Shown: positions 16,937-26,379 of the stretch, piece by piece
Layout: every line of letters begins with the position of its first letter
Position numbering within the stretch: position 1 is the first letter of the stretch
Assembly (NCBI GenBank): GCA_003149345.1
Contig: QFWI01000016.1
Coordinates: 62,001 to 126,000, forward strand
Direction of reading: 5' to 3'
From: Vampirovibrio chlorellavorus
GTDB taxonomy: Bacteria > Cyanobacteriota > Vampirovibrionia > Vampirovibrionales > Vampirovibrionaceae
DNA: 64,000 nt
Notes under the pieces: model-generated
Told to the model about the DNA's origin: nothing
The model's input: only the letters and a program-made list of their open reading frames with translations
Database searches by the model: none
Position numbers and translations under genes: made by a program

Positions 16937-17476
16937 CTAGGGGCGCAGCCGCTCTTGTAGGGCTGCTTCCAAATCGGCCACAGACCCATGGTTGACCAGC
17001 ACCCAGTCCCAGTTCGTAATGGTATCCAGTTCGTTTTCCGTGGGATCATCCTCACTGACAATCTGTCCTCGCAGGGCACGAACCTCCCGGCTGGCTTCCA
17101 ATCGAATCAACAAGGCCCCGTGGGCTTTCAGCAAGTCATATTCTCGCTTTAGGCGGACATCGGAAATCAACTTTTTCCCGGGTTGGCTGAGTACCTGCTT
17201 CAGCCAGTAATCGGGATCCTGGGCTCGACCCCAATCGCCCAGGGCAATCAGGCCGGGTCGGTATTCGGCTTTGTGCGCTTCCACTTCTTCCACCGTTAAG
17301 CCGTGCTGTTGGGCAAAGGCTATTTTAATGGCCTGAGCGATGGGAATTTGCTTAAACGTTGGCAAGCGCTTTAGTAGCAGTTGGGCCAACGTGTCCTTGC
17401 CGGAATATTGCTTTCCGGCAATGGCAATAATCTCGTATTGCTCAATGGGTTTGGCGGGCTGTCCAGTTTTAGGCAT
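16937..17476 (-). CDS. P-loop kinase resembling animal-type phosphomevalonate kinase or dNMP kinase
   Basis: From ATG 17476 the protein is 179 aa. It has a Walker A loop IAGKQYSGKDTLAQLL near residue 20 and a C-terminal half matching the pattern of PF04275-type phosphomevalonate kinases: ALGDWGRAQDPDYWLKQVL, LISDVRLKREYDLL, ENELDTITNWDWVLVNHG. Related NMP kinases share this layout, so the substrate (5-phosphomevalonate or a deoxynucleotide) is uncertain. The upstream start at 17644 would overlap the divergent acyl-CoA dehydrogenase start, so it was not used. No other mevalonate gene is in the window. Confidence 0.75.
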   Translation of the reverse strand: MPKTGQPAKPIEQYEIIAIAGKQYSGKDTLAQLLLKRLPTFKQIPIAQAIKIAFAQQHGLTVEEVEAHKAEYRPGLIALGDWGRAQDPDYWLKQVLSQPGKKLISDVRLKREYDLLKAHGALLIRLEASREVRALRGQIVSEDDPTENELDTITNWDWVLVNHGSVADLEAALQERLRP

Positions 17477-17539
17477 CTTTCCATTATCATAGAGAAGTTG
17501 TTTGTTGTGCCAGCCAAACTGTTGGGGAGTGGAAGTGTT

Positions 17540-18679
17540 ATGTTTTTGTCCGAAGAACAACTGAGTATTCGGGATCTGGCCCGTGATTTCGTGGATCGGG
17601 ATCTGAAGCCGGTGGTCAGGCAGTTGGAAACCGGCGATCTGCAAATTTTAAAAAGCTTATGGGCCAAAATGGCCGAAACCGGACTGACTAGCCTGCCTTT
17701 TGCCGAGGCATTTGGTGGGGCGGCGGTGGATAGCCTCTCCTACTTTTTGGTGCTGGAAGAAATCGCCAAGGTGTCGGCGGCTCTGGCCACCTCTTTATCC
17801 GTGCATGTTTCATTGGCCGGGTTGCCCATTCAGTATTACGGCACCGAGGCCCAGAAACAGCAGTATTTGCCGCATTTGGTCAGTGGACAAAAAATAGGGG
17901 CTTTTGCGCTCACTGAGCCCAATGCCGGAAGCGACGCCGGGGCCGGCCTGACCACGGCCGATAAGGACGGGGATGCTTACATCCTCAACGGTTCCAAGTT
18001 GTTTATTACCAACGCCCTGATTGGACATGTGTTTATCGCCACGGCCCGTACCGATGCCAAAACACCGGGCCCAAAGGGCTTGTCCGCTTTTATTATCGAT
18101 CGCGATACGCCTGGCCTGACCATTACCAAGGGCGATGAAAAAATGGGTCTGTTGGGCGGCGATTGGGGCGAATTGCACTTTGATAATTGCCGGGTGGCTG
18201 CTTCGCAGCGCCTGTCGGACGAGGGGCAAGGCTTTAAATTGTTTATGCGCAGCCTGAATATCGGGCGCATCAGCATTGGGGCTATCTCCTTGGGGCTGGC
18301 TCAGGCCTGCCTGGAGGCTTCCCTGCAATACGCCAGGGAGCGCCAGCAGTTTGGCAAGCCCATTGCCGAGTTTCAGGCCATCCAGTTTAAGCTGGCCGAC
18401 ATGGCCCTGAAGATTGAAGCGGCCCGAAATCTGGTGTACAATGCGGCACGACTGAAGGAGGCTGGCAAGGACTTTGCCCTGGAAGCCTCCATGGCCAAGT
18501 TGTACGCTTCGGAAATTTGTAACCAGTGCGCCAGCGAAGCGGTTCAGATTTTCGGTGGCTACGGCTACACCAAGGATTTTCCGGTGGAGCGCTATTTCCG
18601 GGACGCTCGGGTCATGTCGCTGTTTGAAGGCACCAGCGAGATTCAGCGCATCATTATCGCCAAGCAGTTGCTGAGTTAG
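17540..18679 (+). CDS. Acyl-CoA dehydrogenase
   Basis: FAD enzyme that oxidises acyl-CoA to enoyl-CoA, passing electrons to electron-transfer flavoprotein. It is 379 aa, standard for the family, from the ATG at 17540 (GGAAG just upstream). Signatures are FALTEPNAGSDAGAGLT, QFGKPIAEFQAIQFKLADMA, and QIFGGYGYTKDFPVERYFRD with the catalytic Glu in SLFEGTSEIQR near residue 363. This residue placement is that of short-chain enzymes. Together with the thiolase and hydroxyacyl-CoA dehydrogenase at 24-26 kb it points to fatty-acid or butyrate-type metabolism, although the genes are not in one operon and no crotonase is present here. Confidence 0.93.
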   Translation: MFLSEEQLSIRDLARDFVDRDLKPVVRQLETGDLQILKSLWAKMAETGLTSLPFAEAFGGAAVDSLSYFLVLEEIAKVSAALATSLSVHVSLAGLPIQYYGTEAQKQQYLPHLVSGQKIGAFALTEPNAGSDAGAGLTTADKDGDAYILNGSKLFITNALIGHVFIATARTDAKTPGPKGLSAFIIDRDTPGLTITKGDEKMGLLGGDWGELHFDNCRVAASQRLSDEGQGFKLFMRSLNIGRISIGAISLGLAQACLEASLQYARERQQFGKPIAEFQAIQFKLADMALKIEAARNLVYNAARLKEAGKDFALEASMAKLYASEICNQCASEAVQIFGGYGYTKDFPVERYFRDARVMSLFEGTSEIQRIIIAKQLLS

Positions 18680-18718
18680 CCCTTGGAGAGGCTGTTCCGG
18701 TCACTATTCCCTCCCTTT

Positions 18719-18724
18719 TATAAT
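18719..18724 (+). promoter_or_regulatory. -10 box upstream of pheST
   Basis: A perfect TATAAT lies 29 bp before the pheS GTG. That leaves room for a short leader carrying AAGGA. No clear -35 is seen at 16-18 bp. Confidence 0.5.
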
Positions 18725-18753
18725 TACCCCGCCCCAAGACAAGGATTTTAGAC

Positions 18754-19818
18754 GTGGAAACCACTCAAAGTCATCTCCGGCAAGAACTGGAAGCGGTTCG
18801 CCAAGAAGCCCAGGCTGCTTTGGAAGCCGCCAACACCAAGGATGCCCTGGAGGGGGTTCGGGTGGAGTATTTGGGGCGGAAGGGCCGCATCACCGGTATG
18901 ATGCGGGGCCTCAAGGATGTTTCCCCGGAAGAACGGCCCTTGGTGGGAGCGTTGGCCAATGAGATTCAGGAGGTGTTGGGACAGGCCCTGGATGCCAGGC
19001 TGAACGCATACCTGCAAGCCGAAATCGCCGAGAAACTCAAGGCCGAAACCATTGATGTGACCATGCCGGGTACCTATCGCCCTTCCGGTAGTCAGCACCC
19101 CCTGACCCGCACCATCGAGGAAATTTGCCAGATTTTTGCGGGCATGGGCTTTGAGGCCATCGACGATGACTTTTGCCCAGAGATTGAGACCGATTTCTAC
19201 AACTTTGACGCCCTGAACTTTCCAGAAAACCACCCGGCCCGGGATATGCAGGACACCTATTACACCAATGTGGCGGGTCACGTGCTGCTGCGCTCTCAAA
19301 CGTCTAACGCTCAGATTCGCTACATGGAAAACCACCCCTTGCCCATCCGGGTGGTCTCCCCCGGGCGGGTGTACCGGAACGAGGAGGTCAACAGCCGCAA
19401 GTTCGTGCTGTTTCATCAGTTGGAAGGCTTGCTGGTGGATGACAATGTGCGCTTTTCTGATTTGAAGGGTATTTTGCACGAATTTACCCGCCAGTTCTTT
19501 GGCGCCGAGCGTCCCACCCGCTTTCGGGCCAGTTTTTTCCCCTTCACCGAGCCTAGTGCCGAGGTGGATGTGCAGTGCATTTTCTGTGAAGGCAAGGGCT
19601 GTCACGTGTGCAGTCAGGCCGGTTGGCTGGAAATTCTGGGGGCGGGCATGGTGGACCCCAACGTGCTGCGCAACGTGAACATCGATCCCGAAAAATACAA
19701 CGGCTTCGCCTTTGGCATGGGCATCGAGCGGCTGGCCATGCTCAAGTATTCCATCAACGATATCCGCTTGTTCTTCAACAATGACCTGCGGTTTCTGAAC
19801 CAGTTTAAAGGGCTTTAA
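18754..19818 (+). CDS. pheS: Phenylalanyl-tRNA synthetase alpha subunit
   Basis: Catalytic subunit of the alpha2beta2 PheRS. It is 354 aa, starting at GTG 18754 behind AAGGA. An N-terminal coiled-coil arm for tRNA binding (about residues 1-85) is followed by the class II core: motif 2 region RVYRNEEVNSRKFVLFHQLEG, and motif 3 GFAFGMGIERLAML near the end. A CIFC...CHVC segment near residue 270 could hold a metal. The subunit ends 2 bp before pheT, and the pair forms one operon from the TATAAT at 18719. Confidence 0.97.
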   Translation: METTQSHLRQELEAVRQEAQAALEAANTKDALEGVRVEYLGRKGRITGMMRGLKDVSPEERPLVGALANEIQEVLGQALDARLNAYLQAEIAEKLKAETIDVTMPGTYRPSGSQHPLTRTIEEICQIFAGMGFEAIDDDFCPEIETDFYNFDALNFPENHPARDMQDTYYTNVAGHVLLRSQTSNAQIRYMENHPLPIRVVSPGRVYRNEEVNSRKFVLFHQLEGLLVDDNVRFSDLKGILHEFTRQFFGAERPTRFRASFFPFTEPSAEVDVQCIFCEGKGCHVCSQAGWLEILGAGMVDPNVLRNVNIDPEKYNGFAFGMGIERLAMLKYSINDIRLFFNNDLRFLNQFKGL

Positions 19819-19820
19819 TC

Positions 19821-22286
19821 ATGCGTATTTCTCTGGAATGGTTGAAAGATTATGTGGATATCACCGGGCTTTCCCCGGAAGCAATCGCCAGCGCCCTGAC
19901 CAACGCTGGGCTGGAAGTGGAAGGCATTGAGTACAGCGGCCCCAAGTTTAACGGGGTGGTGGTCGGTAAGGTGCTGGCCTTGGCTCCGCACCCCAACGCG
20001 GATAAATTGCGCTTGGTGACCGTGGATTTGGGGAGCGCGCAGACCCAAGTGGTTTGCGGGGCGCCCAACGTGCGAGAAGGCATTTTGATAGCTTTTGCTC
20101 AAGAAGGGGCGACTGTCCTCAGCCGCAAGGACAATAGCCTGTTTACGCTGGGTCGGGCTAAAATCCGTGGGGTGGAATCCGCTGGGATGGTCTGCTCCCT
20201 GGATGAATTGGGTTTGGAAACCCAATACCCTAAAACCGAAGAGGGCATTTGGCCGCTGGACGGCATTGCCACCCAAGCCCAACTGGGGCAGGATCTTAAA
20301 CAGGTGTTGGGCCTGCAAGGCGATGTGATTCTGGAGATTGCCCCCACCGCCAATCGTGGGGATCAGATGTCCATGCTGGGGGTGGCCCGTGAAGTGGCCG
20401 CCCTGTTTGATCGGGCTTTGTGCTTTCCTTCGGAGAGTGAGCTTAAACCTAGCGGGCAAACCGATCTGGCCGTGCAGTTGAGCGATCCGGCGGTTTGTCG
20501 TTACTACGCCGGAGCCGTGCTGGCCAATGTCAAGGTTGGCCCTTCCCCGGACTGGATGGCCCGTCGCTTGCTGGCCGCTGGGGTGCGCTCCATCAGCAAC
20601 GTGGTGGATATTACCAACTACGTCATGCTGGAAATGGGCCAGCCCTTGCATGCGTTTGATCAACAGAAACTGGGCATGCAAGGTACTGTGGATGTGCGTC
20701 GGGCCAAAGCGGGTGAAACCCTGACTACGTTGGATGACGTGGCCCGTACCTTGACTACGGAGTCCCTGCTGATTACTTTTAACGATCAGCCGGTGGCCAT
20801 GGCGGGCCTGATGGGTGGAGCCAGCACGGAAATGGATGATCAGTCCACCCGTATTTTTCTGGAGGCGGCCTGGTTTGAGCCAGCGGCGGTGCGTAAGAGC
20901 GCCAAATCAGTGGGCTTGCGTTCGGAAGCCTCGGCTCGTTTTGAGCGGGGTGTGGATATTGAGAATTGCCGTAATGCCATGTTGCGGGCCATTGAATTAT
21001 TGCAACAGTTCGCTGGGGCCGAGTGGGTTGCTGTCACTGAATCTCCTCTGCCAGCGCCGCAGGAGCAGACCATTCCGCTGCATAATGAGCGTATTGAAAA
21101 GGTGCTGGGCTTGCGTATTCCGCCCGCTGGGGTGCGAAACATCCTGGAGAAGTTGGGCTTTGGGGTGGAGCCCGATGAATCCGCAGCCAGCGTCAATGTT
21201 CGGGTGCCCTCTTTCCGGCAGGCCGATGTGACCCGTGAGATTGATGTCATTGAGGAAATCGTGCGGATTTACGGCTACGATAAGGTGCCTTACACCTTGC
21301 CTCAAAAAACCGGGACGGCCACGCCCACCTTCCGGGCTCGTACCCTCAAGCAGGTCGCCGATTCGCTGCGGGGTCAAGGCTTGCAGGAGGTGATGACCAC
21401 CTCCCTGATTGGCCAAAGCCTGCTGGATAAAACCGGGTTTAGCGTAAATGCCGATCAACTGGTGTCTGTGCTGAATTCGCATTCGTCTGATCACACCATG
21501 ATGCGGCAGTCCCTATTGCCCAACATTCTGGAAGTGGCCAAATTCAATCAGGCCCAGGGCAATGAGGATGTGTGGATTTACGAGATGGGCCGCACTTACT
21601 TCAAGTTAGGCAAAGCCAACCAAAAAAATTCGGGCGTGGCCGAACGCTTGTGCTTGGGCGGACTGATCACCGGTTCCGCCGCGGTGGGCCAATGGCACCG
21701 CAAGGAGCCTGCTGATTTCTACTTGCTGAAAGGCATTTTGGAGAACTTGTTCGGCAACTTGAATTTGAGCCCGCTGCTGAGTTTTGCCCCCGCTCAGGAG
21801 GTGCGCTATCTGCATCCGGGTAAGGCTGCCAGCGTGTTGTTGGGAGAAAAACCCAAGGAAATTGGTCTGATTGGGGAGCTGCACCCGGAAGTCCGCAAGA
21901 CCCTCAAGTTCCGTCATCCAGTGTACGTGTTTGAGCTGAACGTGGAGGCTATTTACAAGGTTCTCAAACAAACCCAGCAAGTGACCAAAGCCACCGAGAT
22001 TTCTCATTTCCCGGCCATGCGACGGGATATGGCCTTCCTGGCTCCCAATACGCTCAGCCATCAGCAGATTTTATCCGTGCTGCGGGGAGCCCAAGAGCCC
22101 TTGCTGCGTCAAGTCGAGCTGTTTGACGAGTATCGCTCCGAGCAATTGGGTGCGGAGAACCGCAGTTTGGCCTACCGCCTGACCTTCCAGTCCAACGAAG
22201 GCACTATGACCGATGCGGAGATTGATCAGCGTCTGAATCAGCTTAAAGACCTGCTCAGTCAGCAGTTGCCCGTACAATTCCGTTAA
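19821..22286 (+). CDS. pheT: Phenylalanyl-tRNA synthetase beta subunit
   Basis: Structural and editing partner of PheS, 821 aa (bacterial norm about 800). Domains in order: N-terminal strand, tRNA-binding OB-fold (about 40-150, VVVGKVLALAPHPNADKL), B3/B4 editing region with SISNVVDITNYVMLEMGQPLH, B5 near 400-480 (REIDVIEEIVRIYGYDKVP), class II-like core, and the FDX-ACB anticodon-binding domain at the end (HFPAMRRDMAFL ... YRLTFQSNEGTMTDAEI). It starts 2 bp after pheS and is fully intact. Confidence 0.97.
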   Translation: MRISLEWLKDYVDITGLSPEAIASALTNAGLEVEGIEYSGPKFNGVVVGKVLALAPHPNADKLRLVTVDLGSAQTQVVCGAPNVREGILIAFAQEGATVLSRKDNSLFTLGRAKIRGVESAGMVCSLDELGLETQYPKTEEGIWPLDGIATQAQLGQDLKQVLGLQGDVILEIAPTANRGDQMSMLGVAREVAALFDRALCFPSESELKPSGQTDLAVQLSDPAVCRYYAGAVLANVKVGPSPDWMARRLLAAGVRSISNVVDITNYVMLEMGQPLHAFDQQKLGMQGTVDVRRAKAGETLTTLDDVARTLTTESLLITFNDQPVAMAGLMGGASTEMDDQSTRIFLEAAWFEPAAVRKSAKSVGLRSEASARFERGVDIENCRNAMLRAIELLQQFAGAEWVAVTESPLPAPQEQTIPLHNERIEKVLGLRIPPAGVRNILEKLGFGVEPDESAASVNVRVPSFRQADVTREIDVIEEIVRIYGYDKVPYTLPQKTGTATPTFRARTLKQVADSLRGQGLQEVMTTSLIGQSLLDKTGFSVNADQLVSVLNSHSSDHTMMRQSLLPNILEVAKFNQAQGNEDVWIYEMGRTYFKLGKANQKNSGVAERLCLGGLITGSAAVGQWHRKEPADFYLLKGILENLFGNLNLSPLLSFAPAQEVRYLHPGKAASVLLGEKPKEIGLIGELHPEVRKTLKFRHPVYVFELNVEAIYKVLKQTQQVTKATEISHFPAMRRDMAFLAPNTLSHQQILSVLRGAQEPLLRQVELFDEYRSEQLGAENRSLAYRLTFQSNEGTMTDAEIDQRLNQLKDLLSQQLPVQFR

Positions 22287-22300
22287 GCGAGATCGCGCTG

Positions 22301-22528
22301 TTAGAAGGACTGTTCGCCCTGTTGAACGGGTACCGGCACCGCCTGAAACTGAAAGGCTTGTTGCAGGTTAAAGCCTGCCGCCTTGGAAACCAGTTCTTTG
22401 ACGCTGCGAAAATCAGCGGCCGCCTCAGAACAACGCAGTTGATCCTGCAAAAAATACTTGCTGGTGCGGTAACGTCGGTCACTGGGCAGGGTGACTTTCT
22501 CGGTGAAATGTTCAGGCGATTCGCTCAT
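22301..22528 (-). CDS. Hypothetical small protein, 75 aa
   Basis: From ATG 22528 to a stop 14 bp beyond the convergent pheT end. The protein is polar and basic in the middle (VTLPSDRRYRTSKYFLQDQL), then helical with one Cys. It has no signal peptide or membrane segment. The frame stays open further upstream, but those codons belong to the antisense of tgt. The ribosome site is weak (GCGGAAG). I do not recognise a family. It could be a chance frame, though the composition looks coding. Confidence 0.45.
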   Translation of the reverse strand: MSESPEHFTEKVTLPSDRRYRTSKYFLQDQLRCSEAAADFRSVKELVSKAAGFNLQQAFQFQAVPVPVQQGEQSF

Positions 22529-22684
22529 GGCTTCCGCAGACCCTCTCCTGTTTTTATAAAGTGCCACTATCTGTATAAAGGGGATTGACCGGCCGCTTAG
22601 CGCTAGTTTGTAAGGAAATTGTAATAAACAGGGCCGGATTCTCCAAAGCGTCTGTTGCGGCTGTCTTTTTGCTAAGATTGCCGA

Positions 22685-23818
22685 ATGAACGCCTTTTTTT
22701 CTTACCAAGTACAGGCCACCCAGGGGAACGCTCGGGCAGGCCTGCTGCAAACCCCCCATGGGTTGGTGCATACGCCGGTCTTTATGCCGGTGGGCACTCA
22801 TTCTGCCGTGCGCACCCTGACCTGGCCCCAGGTGGCTGAGACCGGGGCGGAAATCGTGTTGTCCAACTCTTACCATTTGTACCTGCGTCCGGGACACCAA
22901 CTGGTGGAGAAGGCAGGCGGTTTACACCAGTGGATGAACTGGCAAAAGCCCATTCTGACGGATTCCGGGGGGTTTCAGGTGTTCAGTCTGGCCAAGCACC
23001 GGGACATCACCCCGGAAGGTGTCTACTTCAAGGACGTGGTGGACGGTAAGAAGCACTTTATGGGCCCCAAGGAATCCATGCGCATTCAAAATGCCCTGGG
23101 CGCCGATATTATCATGGCTTTTGACGAGTGCCCACCCGGTGCGGCGGATTACAACTACGCCAAAAAATCTTTAGAGATGACCAATCGCTGGCTGGAAATC
23201 TGTTTTGAGCATCATGCCCGGCCCGATCAGGCCTTATTCCCTATTGTGCAGGGTTCTGTGTATGAGGATCTGCGGGTGCAAAGCGTGGATTTTGTCTCTC
23301 AATTCGATGCGGTGGGCTTTGCCATTGGCGGGGTCAGCGTGGGTGAAACCAAAATGCAGATGAATCAGGTGGTTTCCTTTACGGCTCCCCGTATGCCTGC
23401 CGATAAGCCCCGGTATTTGATGGGGGTGGGTACGCCGGAGGATTTGCTGGAGGGCATTCGCCACGGCATTGACATGTTTGACTGCGTGATGCCCACCCGA
23501 GTGGCCCGTCATGGTTCCTACTTCACGCCCACCGGTAAAAAAATTATCCGCAACGCCGAGCATCAAGAGGCCTTCAGCCCGCTGGTGGAAGGTTGCGCCT
23601 GTTACGCCTGCCAAAATCATACCCGGGCCTACTTGCGGCATATCTTCCGCATGGGAGAAACCACGGCAGCCACCTTGCTGAGCATTCACAACATTTATAC
23701 GCTGGTGCAACTGGCCAAAGAGGCTCGGCAGCACATTTTGGCTGGCACTTTCGAGGATTTTTATCAGCAGCGGATGGCCTTGATGGGCTTGGCACCCGGC
23801 GTGTTCCCTGCGCCTTGA
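22685..23818 (+). CDS. tgt: tRNA-guanine transglycosylase
   Basis: Exchanges guanine-34 for preQ1 in GUN tRNAs, the step that places the queuosine precursor in tRNA. It is 377 aa, normal length. PILTDSGGFQVFSL carries the general acid/base Asp; FDCVMPTRVARHG carries the nucleophilic Asp; the zinc site is CACYACQNHTRAYLRH followed by a His in SIHNIY. queE at the left end of the window is an earlier enzyme of the same pathway, though the genes are 21 kb apart. The conserved sequence begins within a few residues of the ATG at 22685. Confidence 0.97.
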   Translation: MNAFFSYQVQATQGNARAGLLQTPHGLVHTPVFMPVGTHSAVRTLTWPQVAETGAEIVLSNSYHLYLRPGHQLVEKAGGLHQWMNWQKPILTDSGGFQVFSLAKHRDITPEGVYFKDVVDGKKHFMGPKESMRIQNALGADIIMAFDECPPGAADYNYAKKSLEMTNRWLEICFEHHARPDQALFPIVQGSVYEDLRVQSVDFVSQFDAVGFAIGGVSVGETKMQMNQVVSFTAPRMPADKPRYLMGVGTPEDLLEGIRHGIDMFDCVMPTRVARHGSYFTPTGKKIIRNAEHQEAFSPLVEGCACYACQNHTRAYLRHIFRMGETTAATLLSIHNIYTLVQLAKEARQHILAGTFEDFYQQRMALMGLAPGVFPAP

Positions 23819-23824
23819 TATAAT
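23816..23824 (+). promoter_or_regulatory. Extended -10 promoter of the 95-aa gene
   Basis: TGATATAAT matches TGnTATAAT exactly. It overlaps the tgt stop codon and lies 33 bp before the ATG at 23858, so the small gene may be transcribed separately from tgt. Confidence 0.5.
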
Positions 23825-23857
23825 AGAAACACCCGAAGGAGATACCCAAACAGCGCT

Positions 23858-24145
23858 ATGTGGGAACAAGACCCAGCGGATCCAGGTCAATTCAACGCCC
23901 CGTATTGTCAGCTACCGCCTATTGAAGGAGAGCGACGCAAGGAGCAGGATCGACGTTCCGCCGAACGGCAGGGCAAGTATGATCGACGGCGGAACCGTTG
24001 CCAGCACTGTTTGCATTTTCAGGAAGCCGTAACCACCGAGAACGGTCTGTGTGTGCTGCATCAAGTGCCTGTAAGCCACGATGCGTTCGCCTGTCCCAAC
24101 TTTGATCCGCTGATATCCGGTGAGAGCCGGAAACCGACACGTTGA
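23858..24145 (+). CDS. Hypothetical small protein with Cys pairs, 95 aa
   Basis: The start is supported by GAAGGAG about 13 nt upstream. The first half is acidic then strongly basic (EGERRKEQDRRSAERQGK and YDRRRNR). The second half has CQHC-LHF, then GLCVLH and AFACPNF, four Cys plus His residues that could bind one zinc or an iron-sulfur cluster. I do not recognise the family. It follows tgt by 39 bp and has its own extended -10 box. An RNA- or tRNA-related role is possible from the basic patch and neighbour, but is only a guess. Confidence 0.65.
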   Translation: MWEQDPADPGQFNAPYCQLPPIEGERRKEQDRRSAERQGKYDRRRNRCQHCLHFQEAVTTENGLCVLHQVPVSHDAFACPNFDPLISGESRKPTR

Positions 24146-24260
24146 GGAATGGCCCGGTATTTCGCAGCTCTGCTGGAATGCTGCTTCCCTTGCGGGTAAA
24201 ACTGAGATACAACTACAAACAACTGGTTTGAGCGACAGTAATAACAGAAATGGGGGAATT

Positions 24261-25439
24261 GTGACAGACATTTTTATTGTGGAGAGTGCCCGTACACCGA
24301 TCGGCAGCTTTTTGGGCAGTTTGGCCTCGTTAGCTGCGCCAGATTTAGGGGCCATTGCCCTGCAAGCCGCGCTCAAGCGAAGCGGTGTGGCTGGAGAGGC
24401 GATTGACGAAGTGATTTTAGGCTGCGTGTTGGCCGCAGGTATCGGACAGGCCCCGGCCCGTCAGGCCTTGCGAAAGGCTGGCCTGCCTGACTCCGTGGGG
24501 GCCTTGACCATTAACAAGGTCTGCGGCTCGGGGATGAAAGCGGTGATGCTGGGCGCAAGCGCCATTCGGGCCGGAGAGGCCCAGTTGGTGCTGGCTGGAG
24601 GTATGGAGTCCATGTCCAACGCCCCCCATTACCTCAACGGTTTGCGGGGCGGGGTCAAAATGGGACACCAGCAAATGCTGGACGGCATGATCCACGATGG
24701 CTTGTGGGATCCGTACAACAACTTGCACATGGGCAATTGCGCCGAGCAGTGCGTCACTAAATATCAACTCACCCGAGAGGCGCAGGACGAGTTTGCCAAG
24801 CAAAGCTATCTGAAGGCCCAAAAAGCGGTTGAAAGCGGCGTGTTCAAGGCGGAAATCGAGCCGGTCAGTATTCCCCAGTGCAAGGGCGACCCCAAAGTGG
24901 TGGACTCCGATGAGGAGCCTTTCAAAGGGGATCCCGAGAAGCTGGCGGGATTGCGCCCCGCCTTCGATAAGAACGGGGCCATTACCGCCGGTAACGCCTC
25001 GACCCTGAATGACGGGGCGGCGGCGATGCTTTTGGCTTCTGAAGCGGCTGTGAAAGCGCACGGCCTGAAGCCGGTGGCCAAGCTGGTAGCCTCCGCTACC
25101 CACAGCCAGGAGCCGGTTTGGTTTACCACCGCCCCGGTGGGGGCCATGCAAAAGGCCCTGAGCAAGGCAAACCTGTCGGTAGCCGATATTGATCTGTTTG
25201 AGGTCAACGAGGCCTTTGCCGCCGTGGCCATGGTGGCCCAGCAAGAGTTGGGCATCCCGGTGGATCGCCTGAACATTCATGGTGGGGCGGTGGCCTTGGG
25301 ACATCCTATTGGGGCCAGCGGGGCCCGCATTCTGGTGACCTTGCTGCACGCCTTAAAGCGGCAGGGCAAGAAGCGGGGACTGGCTTCCTTGTGTATTGGT
25401 GGCGGCGAGGCTACGGCCATGATTGTGGAATTGGTGTAG
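24261..25439 (+). CDS. Acetyl-CoA C-acetyltransferase (thiolase)
   Basis: Condenses or cleaves acetoacetyl-CoA. The GTG at 24261 starts the conserved region (TDIFIVESARTPIGSF) with GGGGGA just upstream, giving 392 aa. The nucleophilic Cys88 sits in NKVCGSGMKAV, the catalytic His in GGAVALGHPIGASGAR and the second Cys in SLCIGGGEATA. It is the first gene of a probable operon with the hydroxyacyl-CoA dehydrogenase 14 bp downstream. The substrate chain length cannot be told from sequence alone. Confidence 0.95.
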   Translation: MTDIFIVESARTPIGSFLGSLASLAAPDLGAIALQAALKRSGVAGEAIDEVILGCVLAAGIGQAPARQALRKAGLPDSVGALTINKVCGSGMKAVMLGASAIRAGEAQLVLAGGMESMSNAPHYLNGLRGGVKMGHQQMLDGMIHDGLWDPYNNLHMGNCAEQCVTKYQLTREAQDEFAKQSYLKAQKAVESGVFKAEIEPVSIPQCKGDPKVVDSDEEPFKGDPEKLAGLRPAFDKNGAITAGNASTLNDGAAAMLLASEAAVKAHGLKPVAKLVASATHSQEPVWFTTAPVGAMQKALSKANLSVADIDLFEVNEAFAAVAMVAQQELGIPVDRLNIHGGAVALGHPIGASGARILVTLLHALKRQGKKRGLASLCIGGGEATAMIVELV

Positions 25440-25453
25440 AAGGGGGCTGACTC

Positions 25454-26359
25454 ATGATGAATGCATGTCAAATCACGGAATCGGCCGCTGGGGCTGGAAA
25501 GTCGGCTGTTATTCAGGCGGTGGGCGTGGTGGGGGCCGGACAAATGGGCAATGGCATTGCTCAGGTCATGGCCCAACAGGCTGGATTGTCGGTGGTGGTG
25601 CAGGACGTTAGCGCCGTAGCCCTGGAGAAGGCCGCTGCCAGTATTGAAAAAAGCCTCTCCAAATTCGTGGAAAAGTCTCAGATTACTTTGGAGCAAAAGG
25701 CCCACATTTTGGATCGCATCCAGTACGAAACTGCCTTGGAGGCTTTGAAAGATGCCGACTTGGTGGTGGAAGCCATCGTGGAGAATGAGGCTGTCAAGAA
25801 AGAGGTTTTTCAGAAGCTGGATGCCTTGCTGAAACCCACGGCCATTTTGGCCAGTAATACCTCCAGTATTTCCATTACCCGTTTGGCGGCGGCCACGCAG
25901 CGCCCGGCCCAGGTCATTGGCATGCACTTTATGAACCCGGTGCCCTTGATGAAGCTAGTGGAAATCATTCGGGGGGCCCAAACCAGCGATGAGACCTATG
26001 CGGTCGTGGCTGACTTAACCGCCCGCCTGAACAAGACGGGCGTGGTCAGTCGGGATTTTCCCGGTTTTATCTCCAATCGGGTGCTGATGCCCCTGATTAA
26101 TGAGGCCATTTTTACCCTCTACGAGGGCATTGGTTCCGCCGAGGATATTGATACCGTCCTCAAGCTGGGCATGAACCACCCTATGGGGCCGCTGACGCTG
26201 GCTGATTTCATTGGGCTGGATACCTGTTTGGCCATTATGAATGTGCTGCACGATGGGTTTCAGGATCCCCGGTTTCGCCCCTGCCCGCTGCTGAAGCAGT
26301 ATGTAGATGCTGGTTATTTGGGTCGCAAAAGTGGCCGTGGCTTTTTTAGCTACAGTTAA
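25454..26359 (+). CDS. 3-hydroxybutyryl-CoA dehydrogenase
   Basis: NAD(P)-dependent interconversion of acetoacetyl-CoA and 3-hydroxybutyryl-CoA. It is 301 aa from ATG 25454; about 20 residues before the Rossmann motif [18 protein letters not shown] are extra. The catalytic His is in [18 protein letters not shown], and the C-terminal domain has [14 protein letters not shown] and [17 protein letters not shown]. Pairing with the thiolase in one operon supports a four-carbon CoA pathway such as butyrate or polyhydroxybutyrate-type metabolism, or the last steps of beta-oxidation. Confidence 0.94.
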   Translation: MMNACQITESAAGAGKSAVIQAVGVVGAGQMGNGIAQVMAQQAGLSVVVQDVSAVALEKAAASIEKSLSKFVEKSQITLEQKAHILDRIQYETALEALKDADLVVEAIVENEAVKKEVFQKLDALLKPTAILASNTSSISITRLAAATQRPAQVIGMHFMNPVPLMKLVEIIRGAQTSDETYAVVADLTARLNKTGVVSRDFPGFISNRVLMPLINEAIFTLYEGIGSAEDIDTVLKLGMNHPMGPLTLADFIGLDTCLAIMNVLHDGFQDPRFRPCPLLKQYVDAGYLGRKSGRGFFSYS

Positions 26360-26379
26360 CCGAGGGTTGGCGTATAACT

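Noticed and set aside
22255..22482. 75-aa minus-strand frame overlapping the pheT end
   Set aside because: Competes with the neighbouring 75-aa minus-strand frame, overlaps pheT coding sequence and has a Cys/Arg-rich composition typical of shadow frames.
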